Part shown: positions 33,175 through 43,769 of the stretch, piece by piece
Numbering within the stretch: the first letter of the stretch is position 1
Layout of the letters: every line of letters starts with the position of its first letter
Source of the DNA: Ephydatia muelleri
Taxonomy: Eukaryota; Porifera; Demospongiae; Spongillida; Spongillidae
Length of the DNA: 64,000 bases
Direction: 5' to 3'
Assembly: GCA_013339895.1 (NCBI GenBank)
Contig: JABACO010000004.1
Span: 11,917,958-11,981,957 of the forward strand
Notes under the pieces: generated by a model
The model's database searches: none
What the model saw: the letters and a program-made list of their open reading frames with translations, nothing else
What the model was told of the DNA's origin: nothing
Position numbers and translations under genes: made by a program

Positions 33175-36085
33175 AAAGCACAAATGCGCAAGGTGCTACT
33201 ACAATTGACCTAATTTATAAGCTTAAAAACGAAGCGGCGCGAAGTTATAGGATAAAAAGACGGCGACATTCACACAAAAACGCGCACATAGAGACGCAAT
33301 AAGGAAGCGGCCAACTTCACAAGCGCACAAAGACGCGGCTGTGTGAAAAGGTTGACGAACAAAAGGGAAGGCTCTATCTCCTAGACAAATCAACGATAGA
33401 TTGATTCATAGCCTATCATTGGTTTTAAGTGTGTGAAACCACTATGTAAACCATTGCCCACAGAAGTGCTACCAATTGCCTTATAAGGAAGTAAACAATG
33501 GTGAAGGATCACAACATTTGGATCCTTCCCTTTTAGAACATCATATCTCTAAAACCCTTAGAGGTCCCTAAGTGTTTGTTGCTGATTCAGCTAGCTCAAG
33601 GATCAAGGGTGATGTGGATATAAATTATTTGATTTGATCCTCTTACACTTTTTACAATTTCCCAAATGAACATGATACACTTCAAATGATGCTTGAAAAA
33701 CAGTTCATTAATGGTTATTAAAAACTAGCAGGCAACAATTAAGATCACATGGCACACTATGATTTGGCATACTGTACTCACCCAAATACAAATTACACTG
33801 GGATTTATAACTAGAAACACCCCCTCTGTTTACACAGTGCAGCCCAAAAGGTCATGTGTTTAACAAGGGCTAATTTGAAAGTGCTAAGTGCTGGAGACTC
33901 CCAAATTTGCATTTTAGCTCTTATCAATCATAAGTGCATGTCAATTAATTTTGGAAAAGATTGTGCAAGTCATGTAAAATTTTGATTGTCCTGATGTGGC
34001 TTGACCCCACTCCAATATTTAACTAGTTTACTAAATAAAAATTGCTTTTCAATTCATTAATGGGTAGCCCCTTGTATGTTGCACATCCCGTCACTGTGCA
34101 GCGAGCCATGACTTGTATTCCAAAAAATGATTCCGTTGCCAATTTGAGAGCAAGGGTGTGTATCTTGCTCTCAGCTGTGAGATTGTGATGCAGTTGCACT
34201 GTCAATTTGGGAGGCCTAAGGTGGCTGTTTTCAATCTCACTGGAGGGCAGGTGGTTCTGGCTCTCCCAAATTGGCAGACATCTGGGCGAGTCGCCATTTG
34301 AGGTGCACGGTGATGCAAATGGTCTGCTCAGTGGTGGTGGCTGAGGCATTGATTGTGGCTGCTGGAATGCAAGTGTTGATGCCTCTTGGTCAGCTGCAGA
34401 TGTCCTGGGCACTGGTGATGCACTATCATCCCAATGTGTACTAGCTGACCAAGACGGTCTAGCAAATGCATCCAGCTTGCCTAGCAGGGCCTCCTTCAGG
34501 TTGTTGATGGCAGCAACAATACCAGCCTCCATCTTTTGCACTGGGTGATGAGGAGTCAGAGTAAAACCAAAAAATCTAATATGACCTAATTCTTTTACCT
34601 GCTTCAACCACTTGGGATACATCTAATTGTGGCAAAGGTGTCAGCGGACAAAATGGTGGCAATGCTGGAGAAAGAGGTGGTGGCGACATTGAAAAAGAAA
34701 ATTATCCAACCCTTCTGATGGGAGAAGGTACTCCTACTGGTTCAGCTGAAACGGTCAGATGATAATACTAGCAACCAAATTTACAAGTAACAACAATGCC
34801 TTACATTGGTGACTTTGGGCTAGCGAAGACTGTGGCAATGGTGTTGGCTCAACTGGCACAGGAGATGGTACATTTATGGGAACGGAGAGTGATGCTGCTA
34901 AAGAATTAAAAGTTCAATGGTGTCCAAGACATAGATAGCACGAGGCTTACATTGGTCACATAGAGTGAGTGGGTTGGACAAAGATATTGGTCAAGGAGAA
35001 GATGATGGTTCAGCTAAAATAAAAATTCAGAGTCATTACTATGACCAGATGGCACAAAATCTTACATGGATTTGTAGCAGATACTACAGATGAGGTGATA
35101 GCTGATGCTTCAACTTCTGAACAATTAAAGCACTATAGTCATTGCACTAAAGTGCAATACCTATTACAAGCCATACGTGAACCTGATTCATTCCATGGAG
35201 CAGCAAAGTCGAGGGTTCTTCCTGAAATGATATTGTATTTGACCATGCACTGCTAAGCTCTTATCCACAGTTATATCTACCTTTAGGCTTGGAGGTTTTT
35301 GCCTTTTCTTTCTTGCTTGCTTGATGTGGAAGCTTTTTTCCTGGTTGTTGCAACGAGCAATGGAACTTGCATAGCATTTTATAATAAATCAACTAACGTT
35401 TCGTAGAAGGCGTTTCATGGACAGCGGCAGGGCGAACAGGCTTTTCCCTTTTTTCTTTTACTAATGCAGCTTCCTGCATTTGCATTTCCATCTTCGATCC
35501 TAATAAGATACTCATGGTTTTGGTCGATCGTTACCGCAGTTTGTTTACCTGAAGCCACAATTTCAGCACTGTAACGCTCCTTCCCCCATTTCACCAGGCA
35601 ATCATCATCAGCCTCAGTACCTTCAATCCTGGTTTCATTGGTATCAGGTACCACAGACACCAAGTCCTCGTCGCGCCAGCGTACAAGATGGTAACACTCT
35701 ACGGCAATCGAATGTAATTGCACAATGACTAATGAATCATTATCCAACCTGACTCCTTTAGCACAAGGTATCGCTGCCTTAGCTCAGCCCGTAGGGTCAT
35801 TTCAGAACCGTGCGATCGATTGTCAGTAAAGTCGATCCAATATATATATGCCATTTGTCGCGCACGCCAAAGTTGTACATGAAAGTTTGGCGTGCTTGCA
35901 CGAAAAATGATTGGAGAAGTAATGAAAAAAGCACGCCTTCGTTCGTTAGGCAATGCACAAACACAGTGCAAAATATGGTGTTTATTTGTACCAAAAGATT
36001 GTTCCGAATACGTTCCGTAACGCACTACCTTTATAAAGTAAAACATTACGCTCGAAAGTAACGTAATTTACTATGTATGTAGTGT

Positions 36086-36136
36086 GTTACGAACATAGAA
36101 AATTATGTTGCGTCAACTTTTTATTGACGCATACTG
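36086..36136 (-). repeat. Right inverted repeat of copy 2
   Basis: Read on minus from 36136: CAGTATGCGTCAATAAAAAG, then ttgacgcaacataattttct atgttcgtaac. TA follows on plus at 36137-36138. Confidence 0.8.
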
Positions 36137-39100
36137 TAAGTCACAAACATACCTCTGATTTGAAGACCATTTCTGAAGAACTGCATTCATCCAGGCAGTG
36201 TTTTAAAGCAATGAAGACTGGTGTAATGATACTAGTTGTGCAGATCACAAACATTCTCTGCTCAATTCCAGCATGATGTATTTATACGTCAGTCAGTAGC
36301 ATCAGGGTAACTGCAGGAATAGACAAAATCCAGCATGGAAGAAGAGATACATGACCAAACATCACATGTGGCTGCATATGAAACCTCAAGCAACAATACC
36401 ACATAACAGGAGGCCAATCTGAAAACAGCCGACAATGTAGGACACCTTCAGGATGCCGGTAAGCATTATGGAGGCTAATGGCATGGGATAGGTGGCCAAC
36501 TACACACAAGTCACAAACATACCTCCAATTAAAGGAAACTTTTGGTTCTGAAGAGCTGCGTCCATCTATGCTGTGTTATAATGTGCAGATGAAACATTCT
36601 CTGCTCAATTCCAGCATGATGAATTTATACGCTAGTCAGTAACATCAGAGTAATTGCAAGTATTCCAGCATGAAAGAAGACCAAACACAATTATGGCTGC
36701 CTATGAAACCTCTAGCAACAATACCACATAACAGGAGGCCAATCTGAAAACAGCCGACAATGTAGGACACTTTCAGGATGCCGGTAAGCATTATGGAGGC
36801 TAATGGCATGGGATAGGTGGCCAACAACACACAAGTCACAAACATACCTCCAATTTGAAAACCATTTCTAAAGAACTGCATCCATCCACTCTGTGTTGTA
36901 AAGCAAAGAAGACTGGTGTAATGATACTAGTTGTGCAGATCACAAACATTCTCTGCTCAATTCCAGCATGATGCATTTATACATCAGTCAGTAACGTTGC
37001 AGGAAAAGACAAAATCTAGCATGGAAGAAGAGATACTTGACCAAACAACAAATGTGGCTGCCTATGAAACCTCTAGCAACAACACACATAACAGGAGGCC
37101 AATCTGAAAACAGCCAACAATGTAGGACACCTTCAGGATGCCGGTAAGCATTACAGAGGCTAATGGCATGGGATAGGTGGCCAACTTAATGATACCAATA
37201 CGTTCACACTAACCTCACAATGTTCGTCTGGAACTGACGTTACAATGGGCATCTGTCAAAATCATTGCTATATGTAATACACTGCAACAATGAAGACAGT
37301 CAAATGCTTAAAGTAAAGCCCACGCACGCACAACGCTGAATGTGGCTGCCTATGAAACCCCTAGCAAAAATACCACATAACAGGAGGCCAATCTGAAAAC
37401 AGCCGACAATGTAGGACACTTTCAGGATGCCGATAAGCATTATGGAGGCTAATGGCATGGGATAGGTGGCCAACAACACACAAGTCACAAACATACCTCC
37501 AATTTAAGGAAACTTTTGGTTCTGAAGAGCTGCGTCCATCCATGCTGTGTTTTAGACCAAAGAAGACTGGTATAATCTAACTAGTTGTGAAGATCAAACA
37601 TTCTCTGCTCATTTCCAGCATGATGTATTTATACGCTAGTCAATAACATCAGAGTAACTGCAAGTATAGACAAATTCCAGCATGAAAGAAGAGCAAACAC
37701 ATTTGTGGCTGCCTATGAAACCTCCAGCAACAATACCACATAACAGGAGGCCAATCTGAAAACAGCTGACAATGTAGGACACCTTCAGGATGCCGGTAAG
37801 CATTATGGAGGCTAATGGCATGGGATAGGTGGCCAACAATACTAAGTCACAAACATACCTCCGATTTGAAGACCATTGCTGAAGAACTGTATCCATCCAC
37901 GCTGTGTTTTAAAGCAAAGAAGACTGCTGTAATGGTACTAGTTGTGCATATCACAAACATTCTCTGCTCAATTCCAGCATGATGTATTTATACGTCAGTC
38001 AGTAGCATCAGGTTAACTGCAGGAAAAGACAAAATCCAGCATAGAAGAAGATATACTTGACCAAACAACATATGTAGCTGCCTATGAAACCTCCAGCAAC
38101 AATACCACATAACAGGAGGCCAATCTGAAAACAGCCAACAATGTAGGACACCTTCAGGATGCCGGTAAGCATTACAGAGGCTAATGGCATGGGATAGGTG
38201 GCCAACTTAATGATGCCAATACGTTCACACTAACCTCACAATGTTCATCTGGAACTGACGTTACACTGTGCATCTGTCAAAATCATTGCTAGATGTAATA
38301 CACTGCAAAAATGAAGACAGTTGGTTAGAACAAATGCTTAAAGTAAAGCCCATGCACAACGCTGAATGTGGCTGCCTATGAAACCCCTAGCAACAATACC
38401 ACAATACAGGAGGCCAATCTGAAAACAGCCGACAATGTAGGAAACCTTCAGGATGCCGGTAAGCATTATGGAGGCTAATGGCATGGGATAGGTGGCCAAC
38501 AACACACAAGTCACAAACATACCTCCAATATAAGGAAAATTTTGGTTCTGAAGAGCTGCGTCCATCCATGCTGTGTTTTAGACCAATGAAGACTGGTATA
38601 ATCTAACTAGTTGTGCAGATCAAACATTCTCTGCTTATTTCCAGCATGATGTATTTATACACTAGTCAGTAACATCAGAGTAACTAGACAAATTCCAGCA
38701 TGAAAGAAGAGCAAACATCAAATGTGGCTGCCTATGAAACCTCCAGCTACAATACCACATAACAGGAGGCCAATCTGAAAACAGCCGACAATGTAGGACA
38801 CCTTCAGGATGCCGGTAAGCATTACGGAGGCTAATGGCATGGGATAGGTGGCCAACAATACTAAGTCACAAACATACCTCCGATTTGAAGACCATTTCTA
38901 TCCATCAACGCTGTGTTTTAAAGCAAAGAAGACTGGTGTAATGGTACTAGTTGTGCGCAGATCACAAACATTCTCTGCTCAATTCCAGCATCATGTATTT
39001 ATTCGTCAGTCAGTAGCATCAGGGTAACTGCACGAAAAGACAATATCCAGCATGGAAGAAGAGACACATGAACAAACAACAAATGTGGCTGCCTATGAAA

Positions 39101-40660
39101 CCTCCAGCAACAATACCACAATACAGGAGGCCAATCTGAAAACAGCCGACAATGTAGGAAACCTTCAGGATGCCGGTAAGCATTATGGAGGCTAATGGCA
39201 TGGGATAGGTGGCCAACTACACACAAGTCACAAACATACCTCCAATTTAAGGAAACTTTTGGTTCTGAAGAGTTGTGTCCATCCATACTGTGTTTTAGAA
39301 GACTGGTATAATCTAACTAGTTGTGCAGATCAAACATTCTCTGCTTATTTCCAGCATGATGTATTTATACACTAGTCAGTAACATCAGAGTAACTAGACA
39401 AATTCCAGCATGAAAGAAGACCAAACACAATTGTGGCTGCCTATGAAACCTCCAGCTACAATACCACATAACAGGAGGCCAATCTGAAAACAGCCGACAA
39501 TGTAGGACACCTTCAGGATGCCGGTAAGCATTATGGAGGCTAATGGCATGGGATAGGTGGCCAACAATACTAAGTCACAAACATACCTCCGATTTGAAGA
39601 CCATTTCTATCCATCCACGCTGTGTTTTAAAGCAAAGAAGACTGGTGTAATGGTACTAGTTGTGCGCAGATCACAAACATTCTCTGCTCAATTCCAGCAT
39701 CATGTATTTATTCGTCAGTCAGTAGCATCAGGGTAACTGCACGAAAAGACAATATCCAGCATGGAAGAAGAGACACATGAACAAACAACAAATGTGGCTG
39801 CCTATGAAACCTCCAGCAACAATACCACAATACAGGAGGCCAATCTGAAAACAGCCGACAATGTAGGAAACCTTCAGGATGCCGGTAAGCATTATGGAGG
39901 CTAATGGCATGGGATAGGTGGCCAACTACACACAAGTCACAAACATACCTCCAATTTAAGGAAACTTTTGGTTCTGAAGAGTTGTGTCCATCCATACTGT
40001 GTTTTAGAAGACTGGTATAATCTAACTAGTTGTGCAGATCAAACATTCTCTGCTTATTTCCAGCATGATGTATTTATACACTAGTCAGTAACATCAGAGT
40101 AACTAGACAAATTCCAGCATGAAAGAAGACCAAACACAATTGTGGCTGCCTATGAAACCTCCAGCTACAATACCACAGGAGGCCAATCTGAAAACAGCCG
40201 ACAATGTAGGACACCTTCAGGATGCCAGTAAGCATTATGGAGGCTAATGGCATGGGATAGGTGGCCAACAATACTAAGTCACAAACATACCTCCGATTTG
40301 AAGACCATTTCTATCCATCCACGCTGTGTTTTAAAGCAAAGAAGACTGGTGTAATGGTACTAGTTGTGCGCAGATCACAAACATTCTCTGCTCAATTCCA
40401 GCATCATGTATTTATTCGTCAGTCAGTAGCATCAGGGTAACTGCACGAAAAGACAATATCCAGCATGGAAGAAGAGACACATGACCAAACATCAAATGTG
40501 GCTGCCTATGAAACCTCCAGCAACAATACCACATAACAGGAGGCCAATCTGAAAACAGCCGACAATGTAGGACACCTTCAGGATGCCGGTAAGCATTATG
40601 GAAGCTAATGGCATGGGATTGGTGGCCAACAACACACAAGTCATAAATGTACCTCTAAGT
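36137..40660 (-). repeat. Tandem array 2 of ~350-bp units (about 13 units, ~700-bp higher-order)
   Basis: The marker ggatgccggtaagcattatg recurs at about 36450, 36778, 37140, 37428, 37790, 38158, 38455, 38813, 39170, 39525, 39880, 40223 and 40588. Types A and B alternate as in array 1. Two consecutive A+B blocks 709 bp apart (around 39000-39290 and 39708-39999) are identical over the open frame that spans them. Two units (37190 and 38208) carry a different flank, cttaatgatgccaatacgtt, also found at 7180-7300 beside the VDGGPDENPRY gene. Confidence 0.9.
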
Positions 40661-40808
40661 ACACATGTGGTTTGGTTCAAAACAGTACCATCACACTGGA
40701 CTGAGTTTATAGAATGCATGGCGGAGAGAAGTTATAACAATATGTCATAGGTTGCTAACTAGTGCGTACATACTAGCGTGGCAAAACAGACTAGCAGGTT
40801 CTACATAC

Positions 40809-40874
40809 CTGTAGAGTTTGATAGGCTGCGGGTTCATCCTTCCCATTGCAAAACACACCTGTGTAGTCCACCAC
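40809..40874 (-). CDS. Candidate exon next to array 2, paralogous to 9071-9115
   Basis: Minus strand: VVDYTGVFCNGKDEPAAYQT followed by LQ, ended by a CAG|gtatgt donor. The codon aligned with the ATG of the first locus is GTG here, and this copy retains 21 bp (EPAAYQT-region) that the first locus lacks. The pairing of exon plus downstream array at two loci supports one duplicated gene. Loss of ATG suggests that this copy is dead or uses another start. Confidence 0.4.
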
Positions 40875-41029
40875 GACTAAATGTGATGACAGCTGCTGAA
40901 GAGCGATGAATGATTGGTACTGAGTAGTGGTAAGCCTGACATGGACTCGGAAGTGGATTACGAATACAAATTCTGGTCAAGCAAAATCAGATTGCCTGCA
41001 GTATGTTCTCGTATGCTATATCAGCAAGA

Positions 41030-41150
41030 CTTTGAGAAGAACCATCCTACTAAAAAGAAGCTACATCAACTTGAGCTTGAAGAGAACCATGCTACTAATG
41101 AGATGCCATATCAACATGAGCTTGAGAAGAACCATGCTACTAAAATGTGA
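41030..41150 (+). repeat. ~45-bp coding-like tandem repeat
   Basis: Three degenerate units read FEKNHPTKKKLHQLELEEN, HATNEMPYQHELEKN and HATKM before a stop. No function can be assigned. Confidence 0.5.
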
Positions 41151-41661
41151 TTTGGGGGTCATGAGGGACAACAAAGAATCGGAGCAACTATAAACTTGGA
41201 AACTATAAAAACAACAATGATTTTTGATGAGGAAAAAATGGTGTCCTCAGGTTTAACAGCGTGTGGTTCTCAGGAGCAATCAATACACAAACTTTTTTTT
41301 TCAGAAAAGTACTGACATTGATAGTCCCTTCACTTGTGTAAAAAAAACATTTTGTGTTTCAGTGTGGGAAGGCACCTCTATATTGAAAAAGGTGCTTTGA
41401 AGTTGATAAAAATTTAACCCTTTAACCATACCCCAAAATAATCATCATAGATCAGTTCTACTGATCATGGCCTTCAATATGATGCCAATAACTCCTTTGT
41501 GCATTATATTGCGGCCAAGATATAAGTGTGCAAAGTTGAAAAAATTTATTATTCAGTGTATTTCGTAAACCATTAAAGTTATTAACTCAATAAATGGTAC
41601 AAATCATTTTTATATCAAGACCAACAAACATGAGAAATTGAAGCAAAATCGGAAGATGTGA

Positions 41662-43719
41662 GGGTCATTCCATGGCTTTTCAACCTAAAGTTGGATGCTG
41701 TTTTAGATTTTGGTCCAACTTCTCATATATATGTGTCCTGATATGAAAGTAACTTTAGCCCAAAATTTTTTTTAATAACGTTAATGGTTTACGAAATAAA
41801 CATTCCTGAATAATTAATTTTTTCCTCAAAATTGCAACTTTGCCACGTTATAACTTTCTTCTCACTGATGTTGTATGGGTATATTGGGCATCAAATCGAT
41901 GCTCTTTATGTGTACTACTACAACATGATATATTTTTATTAAGGAGGTTAAAGGGTTAAATAATAAATGCGTCTATAACACGGTTTACAATATTGAGGTC
42001 ACTTGCAGATTGATACTCTAACTTTTTGTTTTACAAAAGGGAAGCCACCTATTGTCTTTATGTTTTTACAAAATAAAAAGTTGGAGTATCAGCTAGTTCT
42101 GGGAACCACATACGTTTGAACATTATGGACGCATTTTTTTTCAACATTGTTGTTTTTAGCACTAATGAAAAGTAAGTGCTGTTTACATACGTCACAAGTG
42201 GTATTATGTAATAATCATTATCAGCTATCACCAGAGATATCTGCTATCACAACTTAGTTTTAAAAGTATAATAATTATAAATTTAAAAGAACGCGCATCT
42301 TTTGGAGTAATGGGAGCACTGTTCAGGTAAGTGTAATTAGCTTTGTATAATGGTATACTGCTTCAAACTGCATGTTGCTGATGTTCTTGCCCCTGGTTGT
42401 GATGTGAGCATAGGCGATTCCAATGTTGTTGATGGCGCAGATGTGAATCCGCCTAGTGCGTGGAAATCCCAGATCGACCACTCTGCGGTCTCAACTACGG
42501 GTCGTGGATCCGCTCAATCAATGTACCTGCCAGCAATCGAAGGAAAACATGAGGCCAAATATGGCATTTCACCCGTTTCTATTCACCAGCACACCGGTCA
42601 CCACGCCGCTCATATTCACCAGCACACCGGTCACTACACCAGTCGCGTTCACCAGCACACCGGTCACCACGCCGAGAACGTGACCGGCGTGGTGAATGCG
42701 ACTGGTGTGGTGACCGGTGTGCTGGTGAATATGAGCGGCGTGGTGACCGGTGTGCTGGTGAATATGAGCGGCGTGGTGACCGGTGTGCTGGTGAATAAAA
42801 TCGGGTGAAATGCCATATTTGGCCTCGTGTTCTCCTTCGATTGCTGGCAGGTACATTGATTGAGCGGATCCACGACCCGTGGTTGAGACCGCAGAGTGGT
42901 CGATCTGGGATTTCCACGCACTAGGCGGATTCACATCTGCGCCATCAACAACATTGGAATCGCCTATGCTCACATCACAACCAGGGGCAAGAACATCAGC
43001 AACATGCAGTTTGAAGCAGTATACCATTATACAAAGCTAATTACACTTACCTGAACAGTGCTCCCATTACTCCAAAAGATGCGCATTCTTTTAAATTTAT
43101 AATTATTATACTTTTAAAACTAAGTTGTGATAGCAGATATCTCTGGTGATAGCTGATGATGATTATTACATAATACCACTTGTGACGTATGTAAACAGCA
43201 CTTACTTTTCATTAGTGCTAAAAACAACAATGTAGAAAAAAAATGGCGTCCATAATGTTCAAACGTATGTGGTTCCCAGAACTAGCTGATACTCCAACTT
43301 TTTATTTTGTAAAAACATAAAGACAATAGGTGGCTTCCCTTTTGTAAAACAAAAAGTTAGAGTATCAATCTGCAAGTGACCTCAATATTGTAAACCGTGT
43401 TATAGACGCATTTATTATTTAACCCTTTAACCTCCTTAATAAAAATACATCATATTGTAGTAGTACACATAAAGAGCATCGATTTGATGCCAAATATACC
43501 CATACAACATCAGTGAGAAGAAAGTTATAACTTGGCAAAGTTGCAATTTCGAGGACAAAATTAATTATTCAGGAATGTTTATTTCGTAAACCATTAACGT
43601 TATTAAAAAATTTTTTTGGGCTAAAGTTACTTTCATATCAGGACACATATATATGAGAAGTTGGACCAAAATCTAAAACATAGCGTCCAAATTTAGGTTG
43701 AAAAGCCATGGAATGACCC
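41662..43719. mobile_element. 2.06-kb palindromic (foldback) element with GTGA target duplication
   Basis: The ends are GGGTCATTCCATGGCTTTTC on both strands, flanked by GTGA (41658-41661 and 43720-43723). The two arms of about 1.03 kb are inverted copies meeting at about 42690. Each arm carries a frame starting MVYCFKLHVADVLAPGCDVS (42350 on plus, 43027 on minus) that runs toward the centre into a palindromic minisatellite. The GGGTCA start and 4-bp duplication are shared with the element at 30782-34007. Confidence 0.85.
42575..42800. repeat. 33-bp minisatellite at the palindrome centre
   Basis: Units of the type cacaccggtcaccacgccgc plus tcatattcaccag run rightward to ~42680 and then in inverted orientation (ggtgtgctggtgaatatgag). 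They encode HQHTGHHAAHI on one strand and VTGVLVNMSGV on the other. Confidence 0.8.
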
Positions 43720-43769
43720 GTGAGTCACAACTCCTGCTCATTTGGCATGGAATGACCCAAAAAGGAAGC

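Larger units (their letters stand above)
30782..34007. mobile_element. 3.2-kb palindromic (foldback) element with CACT target duplication
   Basis: Left arm 30782-~32297 and right arm ~32492-34007 are near-identical inverted copies of ~1.5 kb, separated by a ~195-bp unpaired centre. The ends are GGGTCAAGCCACATCAGGAC on each strand. CACT flanks both sides (30778-30781 and 34008-34011). Joining the flanks with one CACT gives an open BEN reading, which confirms the borders. Each arm carries the same 130-codon frame. Very few arm differences suggest recent origin or ongoing gene conversion. Confidence 0.85.
30695..35735 (-). pseudogene. Transposon-borne BEN-domain protein (copy 2), interrupted
   Basis: The minus strand begins with an SH3/Tudor-like exon (35735-35549): SLVIVQLHSIAVECYHLVRW, RDEDLVSVVPD, CLVKWGKERYSAEIVASG and a gtaaac donor. 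This parallels the first exon of copy 1. Basic linker remnants follow (35.4-35.3 kb), then a proline-rich segment near 34.7 kb. The BEN exon reads KIHTLALKLATESFFGIQVM, ARCTVTGCATYKGLPINELK down to 34023. The rest of the domain, KYWSAPYDFEPVWSRCIDSI and GHGCTRARKIT plus a stop at 30695-30697, lies on the far side of the palindrome at 30782-34007. A one-base frame change just before the insertion also breaks it. Confidence 0.7.
28801..36136. mobile_element. Two-gene Tc1-like transposon, copy 2 (decayed, with nested palindrome)
   Basis: Inverted ends GTTAACGCAACATAATTTTC (28801) and GTTGACGCAACATAATTTTC (minus strand from 36117) match over about 32 bases. On the right the end extends to CAGTATGCGTCAATAAAAAG at 36136, followed by TA. 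On the left that outer part and ~34 bp of array DNA are missing. Inside are a Tc1-like transposase on plus (29085-30282), a minisatellite, and a BEN-domain gene on minus, arranged convergently as in copy 1. A 3226-bp palindromic element is inserted in the BEN gene. The end sequence resembles that of copy 1 (CAGTA, ATAAAAAGT). Confidence 0.75.
41264..43758 (+). repeat. Dispersed ~425-bp repeat, interrupted copy
   Basis: 41264-41661 and 43720-43758 together match the uninterrupted copy at 4685-5110. The break falls at GTGA, which is present once at 5071-5074 and twice here. The right end (catggaatgaccc) equals the terminal sequence of the inserted element, so the host repeat may belong to the same family. 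Confidence 0.8.

Noticed and set aside
30782..34007. Palindrome as a possible assembly inversion artefact
   Set aside because: The 4-bp duplication and the restored BEN frame across the flanks fit a real insertion, although long reads would settle it.
7311..40719. Many 60-95 aa minus-strand frames such as LATYPMPLASIMLTG and HAISLHNAYRHPEG
   Set aside because: They are the same DNA repeat read in two frames. Identity follows the repeat rather than codon constraint, so they are listed as an array and not as separate genes.
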